In this document: positions 19,218 to 28,189 of the stretch, one piece after another
Layout: each line of letters begins with the position of its first letter
Position numbering within the stretch: position 1 is the first letter of the stretch
Assembly (NCBI GenBank): GCA_965207495.1
Contig: OZ242287.1
Coordinates: 4,526,001 to 4,590,000 of the forward strand
Length of the DNA stretch: 64,000 nt
DNA from: Bin5 sp965207495
GTDB lineage: Bacteria > Chloroflexota > Anaerolineae > Caldilineales > Caldilineaceae
Direction: 5' to 3'
The notes under the pieces: model-generated
What the model was told of the DNA's origin: nothing
Databases searched by the model: none
The model's input: only the letters and a program-made list of their open reading frames with translations
Program-made: the position numbers and the translations under genes

Positions 19218-19440
19218 TTACGGTGTCTTCCCCTCAGACCTCAGCGCCCATCCTTCATCGACCATCTGAAATACGTCTCTGGTCGGATTGTACCCAAGCA
19301 TTGCCCGCGCCTTGGCCATGCCCAGAACCCGGTTGGCAACCTTGGAGACAGTCACCTCGACGTAGAGCCAGCCAGACGCTTTCTTTATGATTCTGCCTAA
19401 TTGATCGCACGCGATTGATTTCGCCGTCAAATGAATAACC
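19218..19440 (-). pseudogene. Remnant of the C-terminus of an SDR/epimerase gene
   Basis: On the minus strand a reading frame ends with MAKARAMLGYNPTRDVFQMV, then DEGWALRSEGKTP and a stop. The pattern KAR.(M/L)LG(Y/W).P..D...M(V/I)(D/E) is the standard end of NAD-dependent epimerases/SDRs. Nothing recognisable as the Rossmann or catalytic part lies upstream; farther up the frame runs antisense through the start of the gene at 19486. The rest of the gene has been deleted or replaced. It is not derived from the three SDR copies at 5.2-9.9 kb, whose C-termini differ. Confidence 0.6.
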
Positions 19441-19485
19441 TTGCCCGCCGTGGCCCCACATAACCACAGCCCAGGAGCACCCGCC

Positions 19486-21354
19486 ATGACAGAAGCGACG
19501 AGCCCCATCCAGTACATTCGCCCCGATGCCCCCGCCCCACCGGAAAGCCGCCGGCGGGGTGTCCGCGCCGAAGCCTGGACCCCGGCGACCCTCGACCTGG
19601 CCGACCGGGCCCGCCTCGCCGTCAACGGCATGGTCGAGCCGACCGACCCCGAAGCCGACTACCGCGTCTACTGGAAAGCCTCGTTCCGCTTCAATCCGCC
19701 CGTCATGTATCACGACGGCTCCGACACCGGCATCACGCTCAAATTCCTGGAGGCTGCCCCTCGCATGCGCATCATGAGCGGCTCCGATCAGGGCCTGCAC
19801 GTCGAGCAGCGCTGGCGGGAGGTGCTGTTGCGCATGATCGGTGAGGACGGGCAGGTTGCCTCACCGCTGGTAGGTCCCGGGCTGGTACGGCCACCTGTGC
19901 TGGGCGGGCTGGAAGGCAACCAGATGATCGATCAGCAGGTCAACGGCATCGCCTTAGGGGTCGCCGCCACCAGCGCTGCGCTGGATGACAGCGCCTACTG
20001 GGAGCCAATTGGCCGCGGCTTCGTAGACGGGCTGGAGCGCCTGGTCGTTCAGCACGAAGATATGGCCTACCTGACCCAGTGGGTCTTCGCCCCCGGGCAG
20101 CAGGGCGACCCTGCGCAGCCTCGCCCTCTGGGCACCTTCGCCGCCTACGCAATGTGGCCGGCCCGCCGCCTCGTCGACTTCTACCGTGTGACCGGTTACG
20201 AGCCTGCGCTGGAACTGGCAGGTCAGCTATGCCGCTACGTCGTCCGAAAAGGCCAGTACTTTGACGCCAACTACCGCTTCCTGCCCGACAACCCGGATCC
20301 CGGCGGCCCCCGCCACGATGTTGTGCACTTCCACCATCACGCCATGACCATTCTTACGTGCCTGGAGTACGGCCTGGCCAGCGGCGATCAGGAGATGCTC
20401 GACTTCGCGGCGCAAGCGTTCCCCGTGGCCATTACGCACGGAGAGCGGCTGACCGGCTTCTTCCCCGAGTCGGTCATCGATCACCACCAGACGTGCGAAC
20501 TGTGCGAAGTCGGAGACATGGTACGGATCGCGGTGCGTCAAGCCGAGGCCGGCCTGGGCGACCACTACTGGGACGACGCCGACCGCTGGACCCGCAATCA
20601 GCTGGCCGAGGGGCAACTAACGCGCGCCGACTGGATCGAGCGCCTCCATCTGGGCGACCCGCCATCGCGGCACCATACTGGGGAACGCTGGCCGATGACG
20701 ACCGAGCGCGTCGGTGAACGCAATATCGGTGCCTTTGCCGGATGGCAGAGCCCCAACGACTGGGTCGAGTTCATGCTCACCCGCTGGCCGGAGGGCACAC
20801 CCTTCGGCAGCCAGCTGGGCCATGTGCAGGGCATCATGCACTGCTGTACGGCCAACGCCGCCCGCGGCCTCTACGATGTCTGGCGCAATATCGTGCACGC
20901 CCAAGGCAACCATGTCAAAGTGAACCTCCTCCTCAACCGCACCCACCAAGCCGTAGACGTCGACAGCCATCTCCCCTACACCGGGCAGGTGGATCTACAC
21001 GTCAAGCGTGACTGCCGGTTAGCCGTCCGGATGCCGACCTGGATCGACCTGGACCAGGTGACCTGTCAGGTAGAGGGAAACGCGCGTGAGATTGGATTCG
21101 ACGGACGCTACGCGCAGTTGGGCGCCGTTGGCAGCGGCCAAGCCGTCCAACTCAATTTCCCCATCGACGAACGCACGGACCGCGTCTCGATCAACAACCG
21201 GTGGTATCTACTGGTGCGCAAAGGGCATGACATTGTATACATCGATCCGCCGGGCAAGCTGTGCCCCTTGTACCAGAGGGATCACTACCGCGACGATGTA
21301 ACCTTGTGGAAGAGGACCACTCGCTACCTGGATGAACAGCTGTTGGACTGGTAG
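19486..21354 (+). CDS. GH127-like (DUF1680, beta-L-arabinofuranosidase family) protein
   Basis: 622 residues from the ATG at 19486, which follows CAGGAGCACCCGCC; an in-frame TTG at 19441 is less likely. The central region fits the alpha/alpha barrel of DUF1680/GH127 proteins. The family's zinc-Cys active site appears conserved: Glu338-Leu-Cys340 in TCELCE and the Cys453-Cys454 pair in MHCCTANAARGLYDVW. In characterised GH127 enzymes one of the paired cysteines is the nucleophile. The C-terminal part (about 480-622) is beta-rich. No signal peptide, so a cytoplasmic substrate is expected. Convergent with the Gfo/Idh/MocA gene. Confidence 0.68.
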   Translation: MTEATSPIQYIRPDAPAPPESRRRGVRAEAWTPATLDLADRARLAVNGMVEPTDPEADYRVYWKASFRFNPPVMYHDGSDTGITLKFLEAAPRMRIMSGSDQGLHVEQRWREVLLRMIGEDGQVASPLVGPGLVRPPVLGGLEGNQMIDQQVNGIALGVAATSAALDDSAYWEPIGRGFVDGLERLVVQHEDMAYLTQWVFAPGQQGDPAQPRPLGTFAAYAMWPARRLVDFYRVTGYEPALELAGQLCRYVVRKGQYFDANYRFLPDNPDPGGPRHDVVHFHHHAMTILTCLEYGLASGDQEMLDFAAQAFPVAITHGERLTGFFPESVIDHHQTCELCEVGDMVRIAVRQAEAGLGDHYWDDADRWTRNQLAEGQLTRADWIERLHLGDPPSRHHTGERWPMTTERVGERNIGAFAGWQSPNDWVEFMLTRWPEGTPFGSQLGHVQGIMHCCTANAARGLYDVWRNIVHAQGNHVKVNLLLNRTHQAVDVDSHLPYTGQVDLHVKRDCRLAVRMPTWIDLDQVTCQVEGNAREIGFDGRYAQLGAVGSGQAVQLNFPIDERTDRVSINNRWYLLVRKGHDIVYIDPPGKLCPLYQRDHYRDDVTLWKRTTRYLDEQLLDW

Positions 21355-21448
21355 TTTTGACAGCGAGGATGTAAGGATTGATAGAGGCGGAGAAACGCAG
21401 GCCGGCGACGGCAGGTCAGCATACAGAATTGGTTAGCGCCCAGAACGC

Positions 21449-22522
21449 CTATGCACGATAGGCATTGATCATATCGATCAACAGCGCGATCTGTGCACGC
21501 CCCCCAGTAGCCGGCGTGCGCGGTGGCCTCCCATTCACAATGCAGTCATGGAAGTGAACCAGCTCCAGCTTGAACGCCTCCTCGTACGAGGCCGTCGTCG
21601 TCGACTCGCGGAGGTGGCTGCCATCCATCCGCCACTCCTCCACCACCGTAGCCGCGTTCTTCAGAAACGGACTGGGAAACTTGATCGACACGATGCTGTC
21701 TGGCGCATAAACGGTCATCGTCTCGTCGAAGACGCGTAGCCCCAGCACCGGGGCGGTGTCCAGTATGCAACGCAGATTGTTCGGATAAGCCAGGACCGAG
21801 ACGAAGGCCCCGCCGCCATTCCAGATTTCAGTCGACACGACACGCTCCGGCAGGCCGAAGGCGCCGTCCAGAATATAAATGTCGTGAATTGACAGTCCCA
21901 ACATCTTGCCGTAGGCGCGCATGACCGCTTCTGGTTGGACGCCAATCGCCCGTTGTAGACTCTCCTGACGGAGCCGCGCCATCCTGTCCTTCTCAGCCGC
22001 GTCGATATCATCGACGCGCACGATGTCATAGTGTTCCAGAAAGAGGTCGTTCGGGCCGTTGATATCGTACAGGCGGATCAGACTCGGGTCCTGCATCTGC
22101 TGGATGCGCTCGCGACCGGCAATATAACCGGGGTCGTAACGCTTGTGATGGCCGAGCATCGCAACGCAGCCGCTCTGCGCCTGTGCGTCAAGAAGCTCAT
22201 CGGCCTCATCCAGGTTGTGGCACATCGGCTTTTCAATGAAGACGTGCTTTCCCGCCCGCAGCGCATCCGTCGCCGGCTGGGCATGGTCCTGCGTCAGCAC
22301 CATCACCCCATCCAGGTCCGCACGCGCCAGCATCTCGCGATAGTCGGAAAAAGTGTGCCGAATTCCGTACTTCGCGCCGACAGCCTGAACGGTACCGGGG
22401 GACAGGTCGCACAGGGCCGCAACCTCAAAATGCTCCGGCAATTCGGACAGATGCGGCAAGTGCATCACCTGCGCAACCATGCCGGTACCGATCAGCCCAA
22501 TTTTGACTGGCTTGCTACCCAC
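21449..22522 (-). CDS. Gfo/Idh/MocA-family NAD(P) oxidoreductase
   Basis: 357 residues. GTG start with AAAGGAG seven bases upstream. Rossmann loop GLIGTGMVAQ at about 9-18, VTQDHAQPA-type region (LTQDHAQPATDAL), and the family's EKP motif in KHVFIEKPMCHNLDEAD. The C-terminal GFO_IDH_MocA domain follows. Such enzymes oxidise sugars, inositols or sugar acids with NAD(P). First read of a minus-strand group with two dioxygenases and a PIG-L-like protein; 46 bases separate it from the dioxygenase upstream. Confidence 0.88.
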   Translation of the reverse strand: MGSKPVKIGLIGTGMVAQVMHLPHLSELPEHFEVAALCDLSPGTVQAVGAKYGIRHTFSDYREMLARADLDGVMVLTQDHAQPATDALRAGKHVFIEKPMCHNLDEADELLDAQAQSGCVAMLGHHKRYDPGYIAGRERIQQMQDPSLIRLYDINGPNDLFLEHYDIVRVDDIDAAEKDRMARLRQESLQRAIGVQPEAVMRAYGKMLGLSIHDIYILDGAFGLPERVVSTEIWNGGGAFVSVLAYPNNLRCILDTAPVLGLRVFDETMTVYAPDSIVSIKFPSPFLKNAATVVEEWRMDGSHLRESTTTASYEEAFKLELVHFHDCIVNGRPPRTPATGGRAQIALLIDMINAYRA

Positions 22523-22568
22523 AGTTGGACTCCTTTGCCTGGCAAGACGGCAGGAGTTCCAGCCTGCC

Positions 22569-23792
22569 TCAAAGCGTGGCTACAAAAGCCTCTACACTGA
22601 GTTCGGCCGGAACCTGATCAAAATAGTAGCGAGTCTTTTCACCCTGGAAGCCCGGCACCCACTGATCTTCCTCGTCCTGCAACAGATCGTCGACAAACTT
22701 GAAACGCGTCCACAGTATTTCGGCTTCCTGGTCGCTGAAGCGGTCGGCCAGGGGCTTACCCCACTGTAGAGTCATAGGATGAATGCTCGTCGCCCACCCT
22801 TGCTCCTGCGCGGGTAGGCTGTCGAAGTCCGGACTCTTAAGATGATGAATGCGCTTAGCGCTCTTGCTCAAAAAAATCGTTGAGAGCAACTCTCCCTTTT
22901 CGCCGCGACCTGGGTGCAGACGCTCCAGAGCGGCCTTGTATGCAGTGCCGTCGCCGTCAACAGCCGCCCGCAGCGCCTCCTCGATATGCTCGAACGTCTG
23001 GGAACTGCGTTCGTTCCAACGCTTGAATGCCGCCTGCGACGCAGGAGCCAGATGCTCAAGATAAGGAAGGTCCTTATGCGTAGTGAACTCCGAAAAGCCG
23101 CCATGAATGGTACGCCGCATCTCGGCGTTGTAGCGACTGCCCCAGTGCAGCAATGGCAGGATATAGGCCACGCCGTCACCGGCCGCCAGATGAGTTTGGA
23201 CCGCGCAGGGCACAGGCGTACGTGCATCGGAATTCAGCGCCGCGTTTTCCTCCACTGTGTTGAGACGAGCGTGGCTGCCGGGCACAACCCACAGAACGCT
23301 GTCGTCGTAAAGCGGCAGATTCCACTGCACGTAACGCGGCCCGTTTTCCAGGATGTCGTCTGCATAGCCTTGCAGCGGCGCCGTGTGCGGCGGATAGAAA
23401 TCGCGGTGCCAGCCGCGATGACCAGCCGTCTCGTGGTCGCGTACCGGATTGCACATGACCATCATATCGGTGACAGCCGCGTCCGCCACACCCAGCAAGC
23501 GGCTGCTGACGCCCTGCGTGTTCTCGTGCAGCCAGATCTCAACCGCGCTGACGGTCTGCGCATCGATCTGGCTGGCCAGGGCCGGCGTTTCCAGATTCAG
23601 GCGGGGCTGAGCGTTGGTCTCCCAGACGCCGCCGGGCGGGTCGTCCGGCCCCCGCTCACGCGCCCAGATCTCTTTCTGCCGCTCGACGAGTGCCTCATGG
23701 GATCGCCGCAGGTCAGCCAGCTCCTGCGGCGGAATGACCGCCCGCAAAATCACATATCCATCTTCCAGAAACTGATCGCGGCTGAATTCCAT
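22569..23792 (-). CDS. Phytanoyl-CoA dioxygenase family (PhyH) protein, large form
   Basis: 407 residues from the ATG at 23792 (MEFSRDQFLEDGYVILRAV), chosen because GAGGGAACAGTC precedes it; 15 further codons are open upstream. Fe(II) ligands His129 and Asp131 in GWHRDFYPP, distal His216 in LLHWGSRYN, with Arg residues after it for 2-oxoglutarate. Longer than the PhyH protein at 4214, with an extra C-terminal helical extension of about 130 residues. Substrate unknown; grouped with a second PhyH gene 87 bases upstream. Confidence 0.85.
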   Translation of the reverse strand: MEFSRDQFLEDGYVILRAVIPPQELADLRRSHEALVERQKEIWARERGPDDPPGGVWETNAQPRLNLETPALASQIDAQTVSAVEIWLHENTQGVSSRLLGVADAAVTDMMVMCNPVRDHETAGHRGWHRDFYPPHTAPLQGYADDILENGPRYVQWNLPLYDDSVLWVVPGSHARLNTVEENAALNSDARTPVPCAVQTHLAAGDGVAYILPLLHWGSRYNAEMRRTIHGGFSEFTTHKDLPYLEHLAPASQAAFKRWNERSSQTFEHIEEALRAAVDGDGTAYKAALERLHPGRGEKGELLSTIFLSKSAKRIHHLKSPDFDSLPAQEQGWATSIHPMTLQWGKPLADRFSDQEAEILWTRFKFVDDLLQDEEDQWVPGFQGEKTRYYFDQVPAELSVEAFVATL

Positions 23793-23879
23793 GACTGTTC
23801 CCTCTTCACTTTCGTCCCAGGAAGCCGTTTCCCTCACAGAGCCTCATTCGCGCGCGAATTCGCTCTCCCACGCGCCGGG

Positions 23880-24698
23880 CTAACTGATGACCCGGCAGGT
23901 GGCGTGCAGTCTGCGTCCTCTCTCCGAAATATTATCAAACTCCGCCTCCGTCATCTCGATCGGCACGCGCTGGCCGAACCAGGGCAGCGAGTAACAGATA
24001 ACCAGTTCCGGACGCACGTGGTCCGAGCGGTTGGGCGTGCCGCGGTGCAGCGTACGCGGGTCCTGGATCCACAGCGTACCTTTCTTCAGATTGAGACGGC
24101 GCCGGGTGGGAAAATCCCCTGCCTCCAGGATCTCATCGTAGCGGCTCTCCATCTCCGGATCGGCAAGATACTGCGTACATGGCAGAATCTCGAAGCTGCC
24201 ATTTTCTTCGTAAGTGTCGACCAGGGGGAACTTGACCCCGAAATGGGGACAGACTTCCAGGCCGACGTGCGGCACCAATTTGGATATGCCCGCGTCACGG
24301 TGCCAGTTCTGAAATTCACTGCCTGGATAGGGGTTGTTGGAGTGATAGCAGGTGATGCGGTAGTCCTCAGTTCCCCAATAACGGTCCAGAAACTCGAGCA
24401 AGACCGGGTTCTCGTAGATCTCCGGGTCGGCAAACGGCTGCTCCCAGGGGACGTAGACAGTGTAGCGGCTGACCACCTGCAGACGGCCTTCGAAGACAAG
24501 GCGATCATCGCTGCGTCCATGCAGTTCTACGCCGTTTGCCGGATCGCTGTGCGTCCGCACCTCCTCCAGGTAGGGCAGAAACGCCTCCCGGATGCGGTCG
24601 ATCTTCTCGACCGGTATCAACTCCTCAAAGAGTACATAACCGTTGATACGCAGCTCTGCCAGCTTAAGATCGAGGTCATATTGGGATGGCGATGCCAA
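23880..24698 (-). CDS. Phytanoyl-CoA dioxygenase family (PhyH) protein
   Basis: 272 residues from a TTG at 24698; AAGGAGGAC lies eight bases upstream. A TTG two codons earlier sits only two bases from the same Shine-Dalgarno sequence, and no ATG is available. Fe(II) ligands His133 and Asp135 (NWHRDAGISK) and distal His218 (RTLHRGTPNRSDHVRPE) follow the PhyH pattern H-x-G/T-x-x-N-x-S...R, so it is probably catalytically competent. Third PhyH protein of the window. Confidence 0.85.
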   Translation of the reverse strand: MASPSQYDLDLKLAELRINGYVLFEELIPVEKIDRIREAFLPYLEEVRTHSDPANGVELHGRSDDRLVFEGRLQVVSRYTVYVPWEQPFADPEIYENPVLLEFLDRYWGTEDYRITCYHSNNPYPGSEFQNWHRDAGISKLVPHVGLEVCPHFGVKFPLVDTYEENGSFEILPCTQYLADPEMESRYDEILEAGDFPTRRRLNLKKGTLWIQDPRTLHRGTPNRSDHVRPELVICYSLPWFGQRVPIEMTEAEFDNISERGRRLHATCRVIS

Positions 24699-24793
24699 GA
24701 TCAAGTCCTCCTTCCAAGCGGAGATACAGTTAATTTTGTGACTGCCAGGCCTGCCTTCAGAACTGGCGCCGTCTGCCCCAGGACTAAGGGAAT

Positions 24794-25657
24794 TCAGTCA
24801 ACCGGCACCCGATAAGATGTTTCTTCGATCTTCTCGTGGTCTGACGTCCGTGCAATCGCCATTGCACGCTCGGTAACCGGCAAATAGTAGTGCGTTTCCG
24901 CGTTCATCGAGATAAACCCCTCCGCATAGGCGACCCCGCCCGACATCCCGAAGGCGCCGTCGCTGGTCTCAATGCGCTTTCGCGCGTAGGCACCGCCGTA
25001 GCCCTGGCTGACCAGACAGTCCAAAGCAGCCAGCTTCTTATCGACAACGTCGGTGATGTCGATAAAAACATCGTTATAGTACCCGCCCTCGGATTGCCAG
25101 ACCTGTCGCGGAATCGCGGCCGCGCCCGTGCCGAAAAAGAAGACCTGGGCCGACTTGTGCGGTGGATTGGTGTCGCCGGGATCCACGCCGGATGCGAGCG
25201 ACAAGGCATGCAGAACGATCTGCCCGGCGACGGCATGGGCGTTGGTCAGGCCGTCGCCCTCTTTTGGAAAGTGGGTCAGCACCAAATCCGGCTTAAGCTG
25301 GCGCAAGAGCCGGGCCAGACGCCTCACCGCCTCGTCCGTGACGAGCAGAACCGCATCATCGGCGCCAAAAAAGAATACGTCATCAACGCCCAACAGCTTG
25401 CAGGCCTCGCGCGCCTCTTCCGCCTTGACATCGGATCGCTCGGCCATCAACGACTGCAACTCATCGGCCTCCGGCACCTCACTGCGATGATGCATCTCAT
25501 CGCTGATGACCTTATCATGAACACGCGCCCCGTGCGTGAGGACGACACAGCCAACATAGTCCCCGCGCGCCGCATGATGGGCCATCGTACCGCCGGACTG
25601 GTCGAAAATGTCGGCGGGATGCGCGCCGACGGACAGAATGCGTAGCGGCTCAGACAT
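24794..25657 (-). CDS. PIG-L/LmbE-family deacetylase-like protein with altered AHPDD motif
   Basis: 287 residues; ATG preceded by AGGAGGCATGACCC. PIG-L enzymes are zinc-dependent N-deacetylases of N-acetylglucosaminyl conjugates, with motif AHPDD: the first Asp is the general base and His plus the second Asp bind zinc. Here the motif reads AHPAD (His13, Ala15, Asp16), so the base position is Ala while the two zinc-ligand positions remain. The distal ligand region is HFPKEGDGLTNAHAVAG. It may be a non-deacetylase or use another base. It heads the minus-strand group PIG-L, PhyH, PhyH, Gfo/Idh/MocA. Confidence 0.75.
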   Translation of the reverse strand: MSEPLRILSVGAHPADIFDQSGGTMAHHAARGDYVGCVVLTHGARVHDKVISDEMHHRSEVPEADELQSLMAERSDVKAEEAREACKLLGVDDVFFFGADDAVLLVTDEAVRRLARLLRQLKPDLVLTHFPKEGDGLTNAHAVAGQIVLHALSLASGVDPGDTNPPHKSAQVFFFGTGAAAIPRQVWQSEGGYYNDVFIDITDVVDKKLAALDCLVSQGYGGAYARKRIETSDGAFGMSGGVAYAEGFISMNAETHYYLPVTERAMAIARTSDHEKIEETSYRVPVD

Positions 25658-26440
25658 GGGTCATGCCTCCTGGTTGTTGTGGGAACTCAGTTCACCCCTA
25701 AGTATAGCCTACCAACCCCTCGAAAAGTTAGGCCCGAAAAAGCTGCGGGAGCATCCCAAAATGAGGGTAAACTACCGTAATCTCTTGGTAGCAACCATAC
25801 CCCGTTCAGCTCCAATTCCTATCTCCGACAGACCAGTCAGTTTCACTCTTTCCTCTCTCCTCTTCACTCACTCCTTGCATTTGGGCGTTCGGGCCTTCGG
25901 CCCTCTCTTGTGCAGGGGCTGCGCCCCCGCAACGCCCCGCCCTTGCTAGCAACCGTGTGTATTCTTCCCCAGCCATGTGTCTAGAGCAAGGTGTCTAGCC
26001 AACAGTGTCTACGCCCCAGATACTGTCTCGTGCCACGACCCACTAGCCACTGCAGTTTGCTGCGCCCCCGCCACGCGCTCACCTTCGCCTTCCCCGTCAA
26101 AGGTCCTGTAGGGGCAGGCCTTGTGCCTGCCCTATGCCCTTCCAACAGCCGGAACACAATATCACCCACCGTCGCCGCACATTCCACGCCTGACCCATTC
26201 GCCCCAAAGCTACGATGCACCCAAAGCGGCGGACTCGCCGGTACAGCCTCCACCGCCTCAGGTGTAACAGTGCCGCTGGCGCGATATACAGGCGATGAAT
26301 TTCACGATAAACGGGGTACAGGCTCAGAGACTGTCGTTGGTCACGCCGAATTGAAGCAGGGAATATTGTGGAGGTTCGCCGGTGTCAGGAGGGTATCGCC
26401 GTCACTTATGTAGAACGAGAGGCAGCACTGACCAACGATT
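25658..26440. other. Intergenic region dominated by the composite hairpin repeat
   Basis: No gene supported. The centre is copy 2 of the dispersed repeat. 26135-26440 holds no recognisable gene or strong promoter. The region lies between the end of the fructan hydrolase gene and the start of the PIG-L gene, both on the minus strand, so it must carry the promoter of the latter, which I could not pinpoint. Confidence 0.5.
25751..26134. repeat. Dispersed composite hairpin repeat, copy 2
   Basis: Same order as copy 1: left arm starting CATCCCAAAATGAG, pyrimidine tract, GGGC-CTTCG-GCCC hairpin (25891-25903), GGGGC-TGC-GCCCC hairpin (25915-25927), constant CGCCCTTGCTAGC segment, and the 8-bp GGGCAGGC/GCCTGCCC hairpin (26112-26132). 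Hairpins and flanking constant segment are nearly identical to copy 1; the left arm has drifted and its minus-strand frame has a stop. Confidence 0.8.
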
Positions 26441-27967
26441 TCAAATCGGCCAGATCGCGTCCATCTCCCATGCCTCCAGCGAGTGGAGGGTTGCATTGCC
26501 GCCCAGCGCAAAGACCTGCACGCCCACGCTGTCTGGCCGCGCCGGATAAATGCGCTTTCCCAGGTAATGACCGCCCTCGGCAAAGACCTCCACCACGCTG
26601 CGGTCGACGAAAACGCGCAGCTCAATCGGTTTGCCGTAAGCGTGCCTAACTGTACAGCGCTGCGATTCCCGGTTCTTGACCCCCTGACTGACACTAGAGC
26701 GCGTAACGTCCAGGACCAGCAATCTGTCGGGGCTCAACCCTTCCTGTGGCTGCGTTGAATCATTGGGATTGACATTAAAACGGACCATCGTCTGTTCTGC
26801 GCCGTCCGGCGAACAGCATACACTCAACCCGAACTCCTCTGCGCTTTCCCAACTAAAAACCGCCCGGATCTCCAACCTGTTGCCGCGCACGCTGTCAAGC
26901 GTGACCGTCGAATCTCCAGCCAGGCGAATGTCGGACAATTTCACAGGGTTGCGGCGCAACGCCTCCAACTCCTCCACAGGGTTCAGGAGTAATTCGCCCT
27001 TCTCACCCATCGAGAGCGCCATCGGCAGAGCCAAGATCCCCGACCAGCCCGATGCCCGCTGGATGTAGCCGTAACGACCTTCGGACAGCCGTCCAAAAAG
27101 AACGCGGCGGCCATTACCGTCCAGCAGCGTCTGGCACTCGTTCAGAATACCTGTCCTGTTGGAGAAATTCGTCTCGCCGTAGGCCTGTCTCCCGTGCCGC
27201 GTGGGGGTGAATCTCTGGTTCGCATAAGTCCCGGTATAGTATTGAGCCCCCCGATTGTGGCTGGCGAACAGCAGAACATGCCTGTCGCCCAACGGGAAAA
27301 AGTCCGGAACAGCACAGTCCTCGCCGATTTCAGTGTGATCGCCGCCTTCATAAAGGGTGTGCAGGTACTCCCACCGCGTCAGATCTTTCGACCTGAACAG
27401 GAAGGCCCGGTCCGGCTCAAGACCGTCGAATGCCTCCTGGCTGCTGTTCCCAGTCAGCGCATAATAGGTGTCGTCCTCGATCCACGCGCACGGAGCCCCG
27501 TCCACTTTGTAAGCATCATCAGGACCAGGTGTCGGGATGACGGGGTTCGCTGGATGCTTTTCCCACTCGACCAGCAACTCGTCCCTGCTGGTAGCGATAC
27601 AGATCCCGCCCGGCACGCCGTGGTAGATGATAGTCGGCACACCGTCCATGTTGACGAAGGCGGTACCACTGTAGCAGCCATCCTGGTCAAATGGGTCTTC
27701 CGGCGCCAGCGCGATCGGCAGGTCCTGCCAGTGCACGAGGTCCTCGCTGACCGCATGGCCCCAGTGAATCGTTCCCGTCGCCCCGCCATGGTAGGCGCCA
27801 TGAGGGTTGTGCTGGTAGAACAGGTGGTACCTGCCCTGCCAGAAGATCGTCCCATTCGGGTCATTCAGCCAGCGGTGGGGGGCCAGGAAGTGGTAGGCGG
27901 GGCGATACGGATCGGACGCCAGTCCCAGACGGTTCAATTCTGCGGAAGTCGCGCCGGTATCGGTCAA
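26441..27967 (-). CDS. Glycoside hydrolase family 32 (fructan/sucrose hydrolase)
   Basis: 508 residues from a TTG at 27967 placed eight bases after GAAAGGAG; the upstream open frame (to 28084) lacks such a signal and would add a tail atypical of the family. GH32 signatures: HRWLNDPNG with nucleophile Asp36, GCYSGTAF, and the acid/base Glu277 in ILNECQTL. The beta-propeller is followed by a beta-sandwich ending in an FVDRSVVEVFAEGG-type segment. The usual RDP transition-state motif is not canonical: the aligned stretch is KVDGAPCAW. No signal peptide, so it likely hydrolyses imported sucrose or fructo-oligosaccharides. Confidence 0.88.
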   Translation of the reverse strand: MTDTGATSAELNRLGLASDPYRPAYHFLAPHRWLNDPNGTIFWQGRYHLFYQHNPHGAYHGGATGTIHWGHAVSEDLVHWQDLPIALAPEDPFDQDGCYSGTAFVNMDGVPTIIYHGVPGGICIATSRDELLVEWEKHPANPVIPTPGPDDAYKVDGAPCAWIEDDTYYALTGNSSQEAFDGLEPDRAFLFRSKDLTRWEYLHTLYEGGDHTEIGEDCAVPDFFPLGDRHVLLFASHNRGAQYYTGTYANQRFTPTRHGRQAYGETNFSNRTGILNECQTLLDGNGRRVLFGRLSEGRYGYIQRASGWSGILALPMALSMGEKGELLLNPVEELEALRRNPVKLSDIRLAGDSTVTLDSVRGNRLEIRAVFSWESAEEFGLSVCCSPDGAEQTMVRFNVNPNDSTQPQEGLSPDRLLVLDVTRSSVSQGVKNRESQRCTVRHAYGKPIELRVFVDRSVVEVFAEGGHYLGKRIYPARPDSVGVQVFALGGNATLHSLEAWEMDAIWPI

Positions 27968-28189
27968 GAGTGCAGCTCCTTTCGCGGCTGAAATTGCGGC
28001 TGACTCCAGCGCTTGGGACGGTTGGCCGGTTGAGCAGAGGGCCGCAAGCCTTGCGTGGTCGACCCGCCGGAATGCTCCCGACAAGCATTCCCACTGAATC
28101 AGGCTGCAATCGGGACGAAATGGACTATAGGCTGTTGCTTCCGCATTGGCGAGGCCGCCGCGATCGCAGTTCAGGACGCAGAAGCCTTG

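Noticed and set aside
22914..24815. Plus-strand open frame of 633 codons
   Set aside because: Antisense to both PhyH genes, whose iron-binding motifs are clear on the minus strand. No ribosome-binding site or recognisable domain.
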